This document shows positions 22,946 to 39,249 of a stretch of 64,000 bases of DNA, in pieces (positions within the stretch are counted from its first letter, which is position 1; each line of letters opens with the position of its first letter). The stretch covers positions 37,809,913-37,873,912 of the forward strand of contig NC_133106.1 in NCBI RefSeq assembly GCF_022965805.1, in the 5' to 3' direction. Source of the DNA: Primulina eburnea (lineage: Eukaryota > Streptophyta > Magnoliopsida > Lamiales > Gesneriaceae). The translations under genes were made by a program, and so were the position numbers. Below the pieces are notes generated by a model that had not been told where the DNA came from, made no database searches, and worked only from the letters and a program-made list of their open reading frames with translations.

Positions 22946-25900
22946 CTCCCCCTCAAGATGTGAGTGAATGTTGTGTACTCCCATCTTGACTAGAAGCTCT
23001 TTAAGACGTGAGCAAAACAAAGACTTTGTGAACAAGTCTGCCAACTGTGATTCTGAAGAAACATGCATCAATTTGATGGCTCCTGTCATCACTTGCTCAC
23101 GCACAATGTGACAATCAATGTCAATGTGCTTGGTGCGTTCATGAAAGACCGGATTGGAACCAATGTGTATGGCAGCTTGACTATCACAAAACAGTACTGA
23201 TGGTTCATCAACTTTAACCTGCAGATCTTTGAGCAATGTTCTAAGCCACATAACTTCACAAGTTGCTGCTGCCATAGCCCTATATTCGGCCTCAGCAGAA
23301 GACCTGGAGACTGTTTGTTGCTTCTTTGACCTCCAAGACACCATAGACTCACCAAGAAATACACAAAAACCCGTGACTGATCGTCTCGTGTCAATACAAG
23401 AACCCCAATCTGCATCTGAGAAGAATTTAAGCTTCAAATCAGAAGTATTTTTATATACCAAGCCTTGTCCAATGGTTCCTTTTATATATCTCAAAACATT
23501 CAAAGCTGCTTCCATGTGAGACATGCATGGTTTAGAAACATACTGACTTAGCTTGTTCACTACATAAGTCAAGTCAGGGCGGGTGATTGTGAGATATAAC
23601 AGACGTCCAATCAATTGTCTATATGCAGTAGGATTGGAAACCAACTCCCCATCATCAAGAGAAAGTTTAGTGTTGGCATCCATAGGTGTAGACCTCGGCT
23701 TGCAGCCAAGAAGACCAGATTCTGTAAGAAGTTTTAAGGCATAATTTCGTTGACAAATCGAAATACCATACTGTGATCTAGCCACCTCTATACCTAAGAA
23801 ATATTTCAACTCGCCCAAGTCCTTCAACCGAAACTTGCTGTCAAGATGTGTCTTTAAATCATTTGCCTCATTTTCAGAGTTAGTGGCAATAACAATGTCG
23901 TCAACATAAACCAATAAAGCAACAAAAACACTACCTCTTGTCCGTAGAAACAAAGAGTTATCAGCATGAGACTTAGAGAAACCTATGTCTAACAATGCGG
24001 CAGAAAATTTTGCAAACCATTGACGAGAAGCTTGTTTTAAGCCATAAATGGATTTATGTAGTTTACACGCCGCATTTGGAGGCAATTTCTCCCCCTCTCT
24101 GCAATACCCTTGGGGCAGAGACATGTAAACCTCTTCCAATAGATCACCATGCAGAAAAGCGTTGTTAACATCAAGTTGAATGAGAAACCAACCACGAGCA
24201 GCAGCTAAGGCCAATAAAACCTTAACAGTTACTAGTTTAGCCACCGGTGAGAATGTTTCAAGATAATCAATGCCTTCCGTTTGGGTGTACCCTTTGGCAA
24301 CAAGACGAGCCTTATAACGTTGTAAAGAACCATCAGCAGAAAATTTAGCCTTGTAAACCCAACGGCAACCAATCAAAGATTTGCCGTGTGGCAGGGAAAC
24401 AATTGACCAAGTGTTATTCGCCTCTAAAGCATTGAGTTCATCTGCCATTGCTTGTCTCCACTCAGGAAAGACAACAGCTTGAGAATAATGTTCTGGTTCA
24501 ATGATGGAAGATATATTGTTGACGAGAGCAGAAAATGTAGGTGAAAGTCGATGAGAAGTAAGATACGAGGACAACGGATATGTGGATGTGCAGGAAGGAT
24601 CATATGTAACTGTAAAACAGTGGTAGTCACGAAGATGATGTGGAGCACGAGTCAGGCGATTGGATCGAGTATGTTGCTGTAAGTTTTCTGGAATAGGTGA
24701 TGGGGGATCATTTGTTGGAACAACACTATCAGAAAAAATATCAGAAGAAATACTTGAAGACGGAATGTCTTTGAAAGGAAAAATATGTTCATGAAACATA
24801 ACATCTCGTGAAATGAATATCTCATTTGTTTCCATATTTAACAATTTATACCCTTTGTAACCAGTAGGATATCCGAGGAAAACAGATTTGATGGCTCGAG
24901 ATGAAAATTTGTCACGAGCAGAGACAAGCGTGGAAGCATAGGCTAAACACCCAAAAACTCTCAAATGTGAATAAGAAGGCAGCTTGTTATGCAGCAACTC
25001 AAAAGGTGACCTGTTGTGAAGTAACACTGATGGAGTTCTATTTATCAAGTAAATGGAAGTGAGAATACAATCAGGCCAATAAATCAATGGAATGTTGGAT
25101 TGAAAGAGAAGTGCACGAGCCACATTCAAAATGTGTTGATGCTTACGTTCAACAACGGAGTTTTGTTGAGGCCTTTCAACACAAGAATGATAATGAACAA
25201 TCCCTTTTTGAAGGAAAAATTCAGTGAAGTTGAGTTCTGGAGCATTATCACTCCGAACTCCTTTAATGTTGGCACTAAACTGAGTAGATATCATTTGGTA
25301 AAAAACGGGAAAAATATGTTGGACATCGCTTTTGGCTTTCAACATGTATGCCCAAGTGAAACGAGAATGATCATCTACTATGGTTACGAAATATTTATAT
25401 CCCTCAACTGAAATTGAACTAAAAGGACCCCAAATGTCAATATGTAAAAGTTCAAAAGACATGTTACACACAGTAGGTTGAGAAGTAAAAGACAAACGCT
25501 TCTGTTTTGATAAATGGCAAATAGAACAAGGTACATGATTCTGTTTGACAAAAGTAGAACCCAAGTATTTATTCAAGACAGAAAGTTTAACAAAAGAAGG
25601 ATGCCCCATACGAAAATGCCATAAATGGGAAAAATCAACAGAAGTATTGGTATTACAAACGGCCGGAGATGAAGCTTTTCCAAACTTGCTCAGCACATAA
25701 AGATTTCCAATACGCCTACCCATCCCAATCATCTTGGACTGATTTGTATCCTGAATTTTGCAAATATTAGAAAAAAAACAAACAGAACATGAGAAAGAAT
25801 TAGTAAGAGAAGTGATGGAAAGCAAATTGAATTTAAATTGTGGTACGTATAGGACATCATGAAGGACCAGTTCTTTGGTTAATTGAACCGAGCCAACATG

Positions 25901-27148
25901 AGTGACATTGATTGAGAAATTATTTGGAAGGGTCACTTTGGAATTGATCTGTCTAATTGTGGTAAAGAGAGACATTGAGCAACAGATATGATGTGTGGCT
26001 CCTGTATCTATTACCCAATCAAAACGTTGAATGGTAGGAAGAATACCATTGAAGCAGAACACTGAGGGTTCTTGCTGTTGTTGTTCCAAAGTGGAGTTAC
26101 TCAAATTCTGAATCTTCGAGCTTAAAAACTCAATGAGTTGATTACACTGTCCATGTGTGAGGGAGTCAACAGAAACAGTGGAAGCAAGTTCTGGAGGAGC
26201 ATAAGTCTGACATGATTGTGCTGGTGCTTTGCCAAAAGGTAGCTTTATCCCAAACTTAGGATGACCAGGAGGAAAACCATGTAATTTGTAACACTTATCA
26301 ACAGTATGGTTAGTGTAGTTGCAATGAGAACAAACCTTATCGCCTTTGCCTTTGAAATTCAAAAATTTCTTGGTATTGCCTACAGCAGCTGATGTGCTTG
26401 GGACAAAGGAAGTATCAATATTTCCAGTTGTAATAGATCTCTGCCTTTCCTCTTGGACTACAAGAGAAAACACTTTAGCAATAACAGGAAGAGGATCTAC
26501 CAACAATATTTGTGCACGTATCTGAGAATAAGATTCATTTAGCCCCATGAGAAATTGCATTACACAATCCTGATTATGATAATTCACCCAATCTCGCATG
26601 GAACCACAGTGACAGACAGAAACAGGTTGGTAGTCTTTCAATTCATCCCAAAGCGTTCGTAATTTTGTGTAATACGAACTGACGCTCAAAGATCCTTGAC
26701 TAAGTGCACTAAGCAGCTTTTTAATCTGATAAATCCTTGGAGCATTGCTTTGTTGGAAACGATCGCGCAAATCAACCCAGACCTCATGGCAAGTTGACAT
26801 GTACATTAAGCTATCAGCAATTTCTCTAACAACAGCATTTAAAATCCAAGAGGTGACCATGCTGTTACATCGATTCCAAGCTCCGTATAGCAAATCATCA
26901 GGAGAAGGACGAGCTATAGAATTATCCACAAAACCTAATTTGTTCTTAGCTGTCAACGCCATGACAATAGCTCTGCTCCAGGTGTTGTAATTGGAGCCTG
27001 AAAGCGGATGAGAAACTAGAACAAGTCCTGGATGATCACCATTCTGCAGGAAATAAGGATTGCTTGAATCTTCAGCAAAAATGCGATTGACGGAAGCGGA
27101 ATTGGCATTGTTGTTGATCGCTTGACCACCGCCTTTCACCATCGTCAA
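22940..27148 (-). CDS. Copia gag-pol polyprotein, 1402 aa, intact
   Basis: Order of domains: gag N-terminal part (SSNPYFLQNGDHPGLVLVS onward), CCHC knuckle near residue 273 (CSHCNYTNHTVDKC), aspartic protease near 380 (VIDTGATHHIC), integrase with HHCC region near 510 and DDE core near 570-660 (DIWGPF, SDNAPE), reverse transcriptase from about 915 (YVDDIVIA near 1082) and RNase H near 1270-1380 (AEAEYRAMA, FCDSQAAIHI). This is Copia order (integrase before RT). The stop codon TAG is made by the first six bases of the 3' LTR. No frameshift or stop is seen, so the copy may be autonomous. Confidence 0.96.
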   Translation of the reverse strand: MTMVKGGGQAINNNANSASVNRIFAEDSSNPYFLQNGDHPGLVLVSHPLSGSNYNTWSRAIVMALTAKNKLGFVDNSIARPSPDDLLYGAWNRCNSMVTSWILNAVVREIADSLMYMSTCHEVWVDLRDRFQQSNAPRIYQIKKLLSALSQGSLSVSSYYTKLRTLWDELKDYQPVSVCHCGSMRDWVNYHNQDCVMQFLMGLNESYSQIRAQILLVDPLPVIAKVFSLVVQEERQRSITTGNIDTSFVPSTSAAVGNTKKFLNFKGKGDKVCSHCNYTNHTVDKCYKLHGFPPGHPKFGIKLPFGKAPAQSCQTYAPPELASTVSVDSLTHGQCNQLIEFLSSKIQNLSNSTLEQQQQEPSVFCFNGILPTIQRFDWVIDTGATHHICCSMSLFTTIRQINSKVTLPNNFSINVTHVGSVQLTKELVLHDVLYVPQFKFNLLSITSLTNSFSCSVCFFSNICKIQDTNQSKMIGMGRRIGNLYVLSKFGKASSPAVCNTNTSVDFSHLWHFRMGHPSFVKLSVLNKYLGSTFVKQNHVPCSICHLSKQKRLSFTSQPTVCNMSFELLHIDIWGPFSSISVEGYKYFVTIVDDHSRFTWAYMLKAKSDVQHIFPVFYQMISTQFSANIKGVRSDNAPELNFTEFFLQKGIVHYHSCVERPQQNSVVERKHQHILNVARALLFQSNIPLIYWPDCILTSIYLINRTPSVLLHNRSPFELLHNKLPSYSHLRVFGCLAYASTLVSARDKFSSRAIKSVFLGYPTGYKGYKLLNMETNEIFISRDVMFHEHIFPFKDIPSSSISSDIFSDSVVPTNDPPSPIPENLQQHTRSNRLTRAPHHLRDYHCFTVTYDPSCTSTYPLSSYLTSHRLSPTFSALVNNISSIIEPEHYSQAVVFPEWRQAMADELNALEANNTWSIVSLPHGKSLIGCRWVYKAKFSADGSLQRYKARLVAKGYTQTEGIDYLETFSPVAKLVTVKVLLALAAARGWFLIQLDVNNAFLHGDLLEEVYMSLPQGYCREGEKLPPNAACKLHKSIYGLKQASRQWFAKFSAALLDIGFSKSHADNSLFLRTRGSVFVALLVYVDDIVIATNSENEANDLKTHLDSKFRLKDLGELKYFLGIEVARSQYGISICQRNYALKLLTESGLLGCKPRSTPMDANTKLSLDDGELVSNPTAYRQLIGRLLYLTITRPDLTYVVNKLSQYVSKPCMSHMEAALNVLRYIKGTIGQGLVYKNTSDLKLKFFSDADWGSCIDTRRSVTGFCVFLGESMVSWRSKKQQTVSRSSAEAEYRAMAAATCEVMWLRTLLKDLQVKVDEPSVLFCDSQAAIHIGSNPVFHERTKHIDIDCHIVREQVMTGAIKLMHVSSESQLADLFTKSLFCSRLKELLVKMGVHNIHSHLEGEC

Positions 27149-27264
27149 AAAATGAACGAATCGAGAAGAGAAGCAGATGATGCAAAAGCGAGCTGAAGAT
27201 TAAAGGAAAAAAGGAGCGATCGAAAAAAAATCGATCGAAACTTTTGGTTATTGCTCTGATACCA

Positions 27265-27435
27265 TATTAGAGAAATGAAATTGACTTCATTGAAAGAAAA
27301 ACGGAGTTCAAGCTCTGAACTGAAGAATACAAACTGAACTAATTGGGAACAAAACAAAACAAGTGAAGCTATTTATACTGTATGTGTGGAAAGACAAGTC
27401 AAGCTAATAAAACTAATAAAAGTCTACTTCTAACA
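27265..27435 (-). repeat. 5' LTR of the young Copia element
   Basis: 171 bp, identical to the copy at 22775-22945. Followed on the minus strand directly by the tRNA-Met primer site. Confidence 0.95.
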
Positions 27436-27509
27436 CTTGATTTCTTTCTTCCTTTCTTTCCCTTTTCTTTAAAATTCTTAGTGGTGATGATTTGAATGGG
27501 AGGGACTAG

Positions 27510-27517
27510 TTATATAA
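27510..27517 (-). promoter_or_regulatory. TATA box, probably of the displaced 48-aa gene
   Basis: TATATAA on the minus strand. With the 4.7-kb insertion removed it would sit about 110 bp upstream of the small gene's ATG, so the retrotransposon lies between promoter and coding region. Confidence 0.5.
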
Positions 27518-27639
27518 GCTTCAATAAAGGTGATGTATATGGATTCCATGGGGTTTTCGAACGAAAGAGTGTGGTTTGTACAAAGAGATTGTGCGAGACT
27601 CGAAACCGATCAAAAGATGCTTCAAATTTGTAATTTCAT

Positions 27640-27643
<4 letters not shown>

Positions 27644-27701
<58 letters not shown>
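27644..27701. repeat. (AT)n microsatellite
   Basis: Uninterrupted TA repeat of 58 bp. The two antisense frames that run through it are artefacts of the repeat. Confidence 0.95.
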
Positions 27702-27703
<2 letters not shown>

Positions 27704-30606
27704 ATTGGAATGAATTTTTTCTCTTTTCGAAGTATTGATTATATTTCTCTTTTTTTTTCCAAAATATATTACATTTTCTCTAGTGATAATATGTTTCCAA
27801 TTAAAGTACGTGGCTTTCTGAGCCACATCAGATATTGTAATTACATGTCAGCTTATAATTATAATCATTTAAGAGGGAAAAAAGGTGTTATTTTTGGTGT
27901 GGGTGCTTGACAACATTGTGTGGTGGAATTTGCATCAATTTATTCAAGGTGGGACTAAAAATACTGTTAAAAAGATGGAGAAAAAAGTTGCAAGATTTTT
28001 TATATTCGGGATTTTTGAATTTATGCTCCTCTCTCTCATATATATATAATGTATTTGACACTAATGTGATTTGTGGAATATAACAAGTGTCCATTATTAA
28101 TGTACCACGGCCTAGCTCGTTAATTCCCTGTGAAAATCTGTTTGCAAATCGGAAGAGTAAAAAATTGTATGGAGAATCATATTCCTATTTACTATTATAA
28201 TGATAAAAAGAAAGATTCACAAAAACTCATATGATGGTATAATAAAATTTTGTACACACGAATCTCTAACTCGATCTAGTCCATAAAAAAACATTATTTT
28301 TTATGTTAAAATTTTAAAATCATCGTAGATATAAATCGGTTGATCTGTCTCATGAATATAGAATATAGAGATTGTAGGTACTCTATTATATATAGGAATT
28401 CCACTAAAATTATACAATCCAAAAAAATTACGATATTTTCCAAGGAATGTGGAAAAGTGTCCGAGTATAAAAAAATTAAAAACATTGTAAACCGAAGAAA
28501 GTTTATCCATCTAGAATAGAATATAACTCCAGCGTCATGGATAGCTAGTTTCTCGTAATATTAATTAATTTCAGATTACTATTTTGTCTTAGTGTAGGGG
28601 ACCCTTTGCGAACTGACATAAGCCGACTTGAATGTGGAGGGAAACCTGCAACTGGGCTGAGGTCCAAAAATTGATGGGTTGTGACCCATTTTATCAAGAA
28701 TGGACCACTTCTCATTTTGGGCCTGGTCACGGATGGCGACTAATATTAATTAGGAGATCTAAGCAAGATCCAGCCCATTAACTTCGGCAATGTGAATGTG
28801 GTCCCCTAATGAATGCCTAAGCCTATTATTCCAATGTTGTCAGTGGATGTCTGATTTTGTTGACCCTAGGAGTTGAAAAGATCTGCACTAAATATTATTT
28901 CAAATTCTTTTATAAATCTAAAATTTATACTTTTTAAGTGCACTTTTTTTTTCTTTTTTTCCTTTTACCAAAATCATTGTTATTACTAGAGGAAACCATT
29001 TTTTAAACAATAATGTCCGATTGCCATTGATTGATAAATGTATGAATAAAATGTTAATAATGGATAAAATACAGAAAGTTGTAGTGTGTAAAGCTCAAGA
29101 TTGAAAAAATAATTCTCACTTATTATATATTTTTTGAAATATGCTATCGGCCAATAAAATATCATTAAAGAATAAAGTGTATAAGATTAATAATGCCGTT
29201 GTTTATGAATAGGGATAATAGATTTCAAATTCTTTAGTTTTGTTTGGATAGAAAATTTCAAGTAAAATTAAATATTTCAGAAGAATATTCAAACTTTTAG
29301 TAGATTCCATATAGCAAAGCAAAACTTGTGTGAGACGGTCTCATCGTATTTGAGGGATCTCTATTTGGGTCCCCTGAAGAGTATACTTTCTGCTAAGAGT
29401 ATCTTTTATTGATAGGATTTGACCCGTCTCACATGAACTCCTTTAGTCTCTTTAGTCGGATTCACAAATCTTTAGGTGAACTATCAACTACCAATATTCA
29501 CAATAAAAAAGTAATGTTTTTATGAAGACTCAAATAATAAAGCGGTCTAACAAAATACGACTCGTGAGACCGTCTCACAGAATTTTTTGTCTATACCAAA
29601 TATCAAATATATTTATCAAATTTTTCTTCAAATCAAATTCATATGTCCAAATAAAATATAAATATTCGCTATTTTGGAAAAGCGGTTACGGTCTTTTTAA
29701 GTGTTCATATTTTGACAACATATTAACATTTAAAAAATAGTATATAGTTTTAAGTAAATAATTTATATGCACCTAAGGCGTATGCTCCAATGATTAGTGG
29801 CATATTATATACAGGAGCGAAGCATGGCGATTCTTTTCTTTTTAACTTTGCCTTCCGACCCATAACCAGGAAAGCGCACACTGCCACACACAAAAACAAA
29901 CGCAGTGGCACGTGAAAAGTTCTCATAGAAAATAATGGGATTTCTCCACTTAATTCGATGGCTCTCCAACGTTCAAGTATCTCGTGGTTACGGGAAGCTG
30001 CAGTGCTTTCTAAAATAATCCATTGCAATTTCTGTTAATTTTACCCAAAACATCTTCATAAAAGAACAATAAGATTTCAACGTAAAAGTTCGGTTTTTTT
30101 ACCAATATAAATGCGTTTAGAATCTTTGCCCTCTTTAGCATCTCACCGGCTCTCCCTAAAAGCTTTCCCAATATTTGGCAACGTGGAAAAAACCTTTAGA
30201 TTCTAGCATTCTTTTTTTTCAAAAGAACATTGGGAAGTGGGAATTCTATTCAGATTCTACAGGTAATTGTTTATGCGAATAAATGACTGAGCCATGTATG
30301 AATGTTTAAAATATTGGAGTCTTCTTTGTTTTCTAGCATAAAATTAATATTTCACGTTGTTTTGTTCAGGTTTTTTAATTTTTATAGCTGTAAAGATTTC
30401 CTTTTTCAAAATATATGCGATATAACCTTAATGGTGAAATAAAATCTACAAACATAGGCATCAATCTCCAGTGACAGTGAGCATGGAGCTTTGGCTCCTT
30501 TTGCACTTGTTCTGAACTTTATTTGCTTTATGTTTATGCTCCTTCAGATCCCTTTTGTTTTCACCAGGATTTTCCGTACTTGGTGAAGAGATGTTTAAGT
30601 TCAAGT
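27702..30606. other. Intergenic; carries MITE pieces
   Basis: AT-rich with no supported gene. MITE-family sequence lies at 29325-29585. The part just before the TAR2-like gene must include its promoter, but no clean TATA box was assigned. Confidence 0.5.
29325..29585. mobile_element. MITE-family copy (GTGAGACGGTCTCA ends), rearranged
   Basis: Left part starts TTGTGTGAGACGGTCTCA and runs to CCCGTCTCACATGAA (29439). A second end, ACTCGTGAGACCGTCTCAC, lies at about 29560-29578. Shared inner words with the copies at 38605 and 39250 include CTAAGAGTATC and AAGTAAT. It may be two overlapping partial copies. Confidence 0.6.
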
Positions 30607-34585
<3,979 letters not shown>

Positions 34586-36297
34586 CAAGAACCTTCTTCT
34601 TTATTCTTCTTTTCTCCCTGTCCTTTTTGTGTAAGAAATCAGTAGAGATGTAAATAAATCAACTCGCTAGTGAATTATTCAAAGTTCTTTTCGATAAAAA
34701 AACTCGTTTAATGAGTTTCTTCAAGCTTTATAATATTCTACTTGTTATCTCGTAAATATGTTCGTTAGTATGCTCATGAGTCGGTTTTTAAAAAATTAAT
34801 TTTGATATTTGATTTATACATTTTACTCATGAAAAATATAAAAAATTCTATTAAATTTATTTATTAAATAAAATAAAATTACAAATTTTAATAAGAATAT
34901 TGAATTTTTCTCTAAATATATAATTTAGTTGCTAATGAATTTAATAAATATTTAAATTTATTAAACTTAAGTCATGAATATATTCGTTAAATAAAACTCG
35001 AATCCGACTCCATCATAAACATGTTAAACTCAAACATTCAAAAATTCAAATCTCTCTAAAAATCAGGAATGAAGCATGGTTTGTAGAAAATATTCTTTAA
35101 ATTTGTTTAACCCTTTGTCTAGCAGGACATCATCCATGAATTTTAATATATTAAATCTAAATTAATCTTTCACGATTTATATTTTCTCCATAATATTTTT
35201 TTACAAAAGAAAGATATTCCTGTATATGTGATGGACACGTATCCATCAAGCATTAATCCATAATAATTCCATTACATTATTCAAAAACATTCAATACTAC
35301 AAGACCATTTTGAGAATTATCTTTCTTTGCAGCATACATAGTTTTCTGGCGTGGAATTTTTGACAAGTTCATAAACAATAAATGATCGGGACAAAAAACT
35401 TTGCAACCCCTTCTTTTAAAGAATGCATTCTCTCTCTTTTTTTACAGATTAAAAAGAAGTATGAAATATTTTTCTCACTTCTGTGATCATTGTAAATTCC
35501 TTTCAAAGTTCTCGCAAGATGTTCTCAATTCACAAGTTTTTAAGAATAAAATGTTTAGCACCCACATTTTTTTTCCTTTTTTACATTTTAAGGCAACAAA
35601 AAGAATTTTCATTAGTTTTTTATTTTTTTAACAAAACTAGAGATGCAAATCAATCCCCCGCCTACTCACAAACTCGTGATTTGAAAAACATAAAAGGCAA
35701 TCAGAAAGAACAATGACCTAACCCCTGAAACATTAACAATAGTTAAAGCCGGAGCTATCTCAGAACAGTTCACAACTACTGATGATAAAAACAATTTTTT
35801 TTTCTGATGAAACAAGAACCTTCAAACATTTTCTCCAAACACCAAGTGAAAATTTTCTACAACTTCTCTCATATTCCTCGAAAACTGAATATGAGAGTAT
35901 TGAGAGACTATTTATCCCAAGAACCGTGAAGTCGCGTATAGCAAGAGTAAGATTATTTCTTACAACAAGAAGAAAAGTACATAACAGTGATTTTTTTCCA
36001 TCATCATGAGCATTTTCAAAGGAGTTCAGTTTGATCATCAACTCGTAATGAAAGAGAACCTGATATATTTTCCGAAAAGCCAATGTCAATAAAAATAGGT
36101 CCAGTGTCTTCATCAACTCTAACAACTCAAAACGAATATGTAAGGCCGCCTTTTGTTAACAGCAGCAATTTTTTCAGCAAATAATTGATATTATCATGAA
36201 AATTCTTGCTTTCGTTAAATGACCTAGCATAATGACAAGGTCAGTACATACCTCATACATCATTTGCTTCATATGTTGAACTGTTTACTCAAATTTC
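34586..36297. other. Intergenic, nothing recognised
   Basis: AT-rich. The longest frame (minus strand, 35760-36125) shows no family features and is compositionally like noise. Confidence 0.5.
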
Positions 36298-37722
36298 CTA
36301 CAGAGAATTCTCATTCTCATCACCTTCAGACTCATAATCCAGTTCACCATTCCATATACGGGGTTTTTCCCTCACTTCCATGTCTTCTTCTCTCTGAAAA
36401 TGGAGAATGCTTGATTTTAAGCACGGAATGATGGAAATTAAATTAAATTTGAAGAGTGTTGAGAACTCCCCCAGCAAACCTACCTCTTCCGGAGCTTCAG
36501 TGGTTGGAGGCAATACTCGAAATGGGACACTAGGTACTATTTTAGAAAGTTGATCGAGTAGCATATTTCTACAATTTCAAGGAATCAAGAGAAATGTGTA
36601 AAGAAGTAGAATATACTCACACCAAAATAAAAAGAAAAAAGAAAAATGCCAAGACCAGTACATAAACATGAAAATTTCATAAAATAGATGGCAAAAAAGG
36701 GACAAAGAGAAAGAAAGTGATGTTTTGGAAATAGTCAACATATCAATCACTGCCTCCAAGGACACTACATCTCAATCTATAAAAGATATGTGCACTTCTA
36801 GCCTTAAAAGATTCTTCAAATGGCACAAACAAATTTTAGTAAATCATGTTAGATCAAAACTCAAAAGGCCAGTGCATTTTGTAATGAATCTACATAGCAG
36901 GATAGCTGAACACGACTCGTAATACAACTTGATGAGTAAAATTAATGGAAACCCAAGATACGCTGAGGCTGAATAAAAGAGTAACAGATAGAAGCAGACA
37001 TAAACAATGACTCTCAAGGAAGAACAAAGTAAACCACATATATTACAACATATTACCATAAATCTTATAGTGAAAGCATTGGTGCCTAAGTAATACATAA
37101 ATTATAAGTAATACACCGAAATTTATGGGGCCAACAGTTATTATTAGATATAAGCTGTCAGTATACTAAAACAAAACACTGAATTTAAAATAGGAGATTT
37201 CAGAAAAACGGGTAAAGATATTGCTTAACAGCTCAAGTCACTTCCACGACACACCAAAAAGTAAAACAAATTTAGATTGATTTAACTGATGAGTTTTCTA
37301 ATTTCAAATGGAACTCAGTGCAAAAAAGTCACCTCATTTTCTCCAACTCTCTGTCTGTATTCATATTTTCCACCGGACATGGTTCCACATGAAGAGTATA
37401 ATCAGGGCCGCCAAAGTACTCATAATAATCGTTGTACGGCAAATTATCATCCGGTTCTGTGTCAACTGCAACAGAAATCTACCAAGAAAAAAATTTCAAC
37501 CATTGGCGATTTCACGTTATTATGACCAACAGCCGACCAAGGAAAGACAATAAACAATATCAACATAGAAATTGCACATGTTCGAGAATCATAAAATACA
37601 CAGGCATAAGCAGAGAGGAGGGGATAACCTCATAGCACCAGCAACGAGCAACGTTCCGGATTGTATACCCTCCCCCTCCCAAAACCAGAAGAGGAACATT
37701 AAAGACCTCGAACGAAGGCAAT
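36298..37722 (-). pseudogene. HDA6: HDA6-like class I histone deacetylase, C-terminal fragment only
   Basis: Four exons on the minus strand: 37722-37629, 37478-37333, 36568-36484 and 36393-36298, with consistent phases, encoding about 140 residues and a stop. The first has [20 protein letters not shown], which contains the active-site tyrosine loop. The next has VDTEPDDNLPYNDYYEYF and DYTLHVEPCPVENMNT, then MLLDQLSKIVPSVPF and EKPRIWNGELDYESEGDE. These match the last part of RPD3/HDA6-type enzymes. The front roughly 300 residues, including the zinc-binding Asp/His motifs, are missing; the sequence above 37722 is AT-rich and has none of them. EYFGGPDY has one extra glycine compared with the family form. 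Introns are kept, so it is not a retrocopy. Could be a 5'-deleted duplicate. Confidence 0.85.
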
Positions 37723-38604
37723 CTGTAGTAAAAAAAATAATAATGTTTTTTAAGTGTGTTCGAATAGACTAAAAAAACTATCAAAATAGATTAGATCGAG
37801 TTCATATGCTTCATCACACAAAATAGTTGAGTTGGATTGGTAAAATTTCGACCCGAAAAAATGCGGGCTGGCCCGCCCCCACCAAAATCAACATAAAATT
37901 GGCAAAGCCGGTCGGGTCGGCCTACCCGTCGTATAAAATATGTGAGTGACGTTGGTAAAATCTTGACCTACCAATAACCAGAGTGGGGTCGGCCCGCCCT
38001 AGTCCGTTTTAACAATACTAAGTGAGACAGTCTCTTTGAAGTGTTTTGTGTAACTTAATATAAGTATGATAATCATCTGGAAGCTAATTTTTTATTAATA
38101 TAAGGGAAAAATTGTAATTTTAATCATGTGTATAATTTGTTTGTCCTTTTTTTTTAAATCATTTAAATAAACAAAATTCAGATTTAGTCATATATATTTC
38201 AAATTGTTGGTAATGTTCATGTTATACTGCATGTGTTCACGTTATATCAATACCACATCTGTTTTACATTAACGTCACATGATAAAATATATATATATAT
38301 AAAACAAGAAAAAAAATAACTGATTAAAACTTAGATTCAATGACATAGAGAACCAAAACAAAAGAAAAAAAAAACCTAGAAGACCAAATTACAATTTTTC
38401 CTAAATATAATTTACATATAAAACCATCATCTCTCGAATTCTTGAGTTCTTGCATTTTTTGTAACATTTCGTAGAATATTGATATATATATATATTTATT
38501 TTGAATGTACAAAACATAGGATAAATTAGTTTCAATATTAAGCATTATTATAATTACAAATTTAATTATATTATATATTATATTAATATTTCTTGAATAT
38601 GTCT

Positions 38605-38776
38605 TTTGTGAGACGATCTTACGAATCTTTATCTGTGAGACGGATCAATCCTACTGATATTCACAATAAAAAATAATAATCTTAACATAAAAAGTAATAT
38701 TTTTTTATGGATGAACCAAATAAGATATTCGTTTTACAAAATACGACTCGTGAGACCGTCTCACATAAGTTTTTGT
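38605..38776 (+). mobile_element. MITE, GTGAGACSRTCT family
   Basis: Ends TTTTGTGAGACGATCTTA and CGTGAGACCGTCTCACATAAG form imperfect inverted termini. Inside are GAGACGGATCAATCC, ATTCACAATAAAAA and AGTAATATTTTT. Non-coding. Confidence 0.7.
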
Positions 38777-39249
38777 CATATTTCTTTTAGGGTGTGTTTG
38801 GTTGAGTGATTAAAAGATAGATTAATAGTCAATTTTAAATTTTAAAATAATTTTTGACCCGTAATCATTTTATTAATAATACTAAATTGGATGAACCGGT
38901 ATATGTACTTAAAATTTTACGATAAATCATGGACGGTACGTATCCTTATTAATACAGTCAACCAACTTATGTGATATTACTTATAAAGTACTTAAATTAA
39001 TATATTACATTTTAAATTTAATAAAAAAATATCATAAATACATATTTTAGTATCTCATCTATAATTATTATAGACCAATAAAAAATTCCTTTCTGTTTAT
39101 AATACTTGCAAAAAATTAATGCGTGGGGTAGCAGGGGTCCCACTAATATTGTAGGAAAATCCATGTTTGCTAACGACAAAGTTATAGTTTAATTATTTTC
39201 CCATACTTAATAAATAAATAATGGAAAAAAGGCTTAATTAATTTAAGGT

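Larger units (their letters stand above)
22775..27435 (-). mobile_element. Full-length Copia (RE1-like) LTR retrotransposon, young
   Basis: Complete element, 4661 bp. Read on the minus strand the 5' LTR is 27435-27265 and the 3' LTR is 22945-22775. The two LTRs are 171 bp each and identical by eye. A primer binding site complementary to initiator tRNA-Met (TGGTATCAGAGC on the minus strand, 27264-27253) directly follows the 5' LTR, and a purine tract (CTTGAGGGGGAG) precedes the 3' LTR. The 5-bp duplication CTTGA flanks it. LTRs run TG to TA rather than TG to CA. The single frame is uninterrupted. Identical LTRs and an open frame mean a recent insertion. Confidence 0.96.

Noticed and set aside
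27530..27910. Frames of 101 and 126 codons on both strands
   Set aside because: Both run through the (AT)n microsatellite and consist largely of Tyr-Ile repeats.
35760..36125. 121-codon frame on the minus strand
   Set aside because: No motif, AT-biased composition, and no splice or promoter support. Looks like chance.
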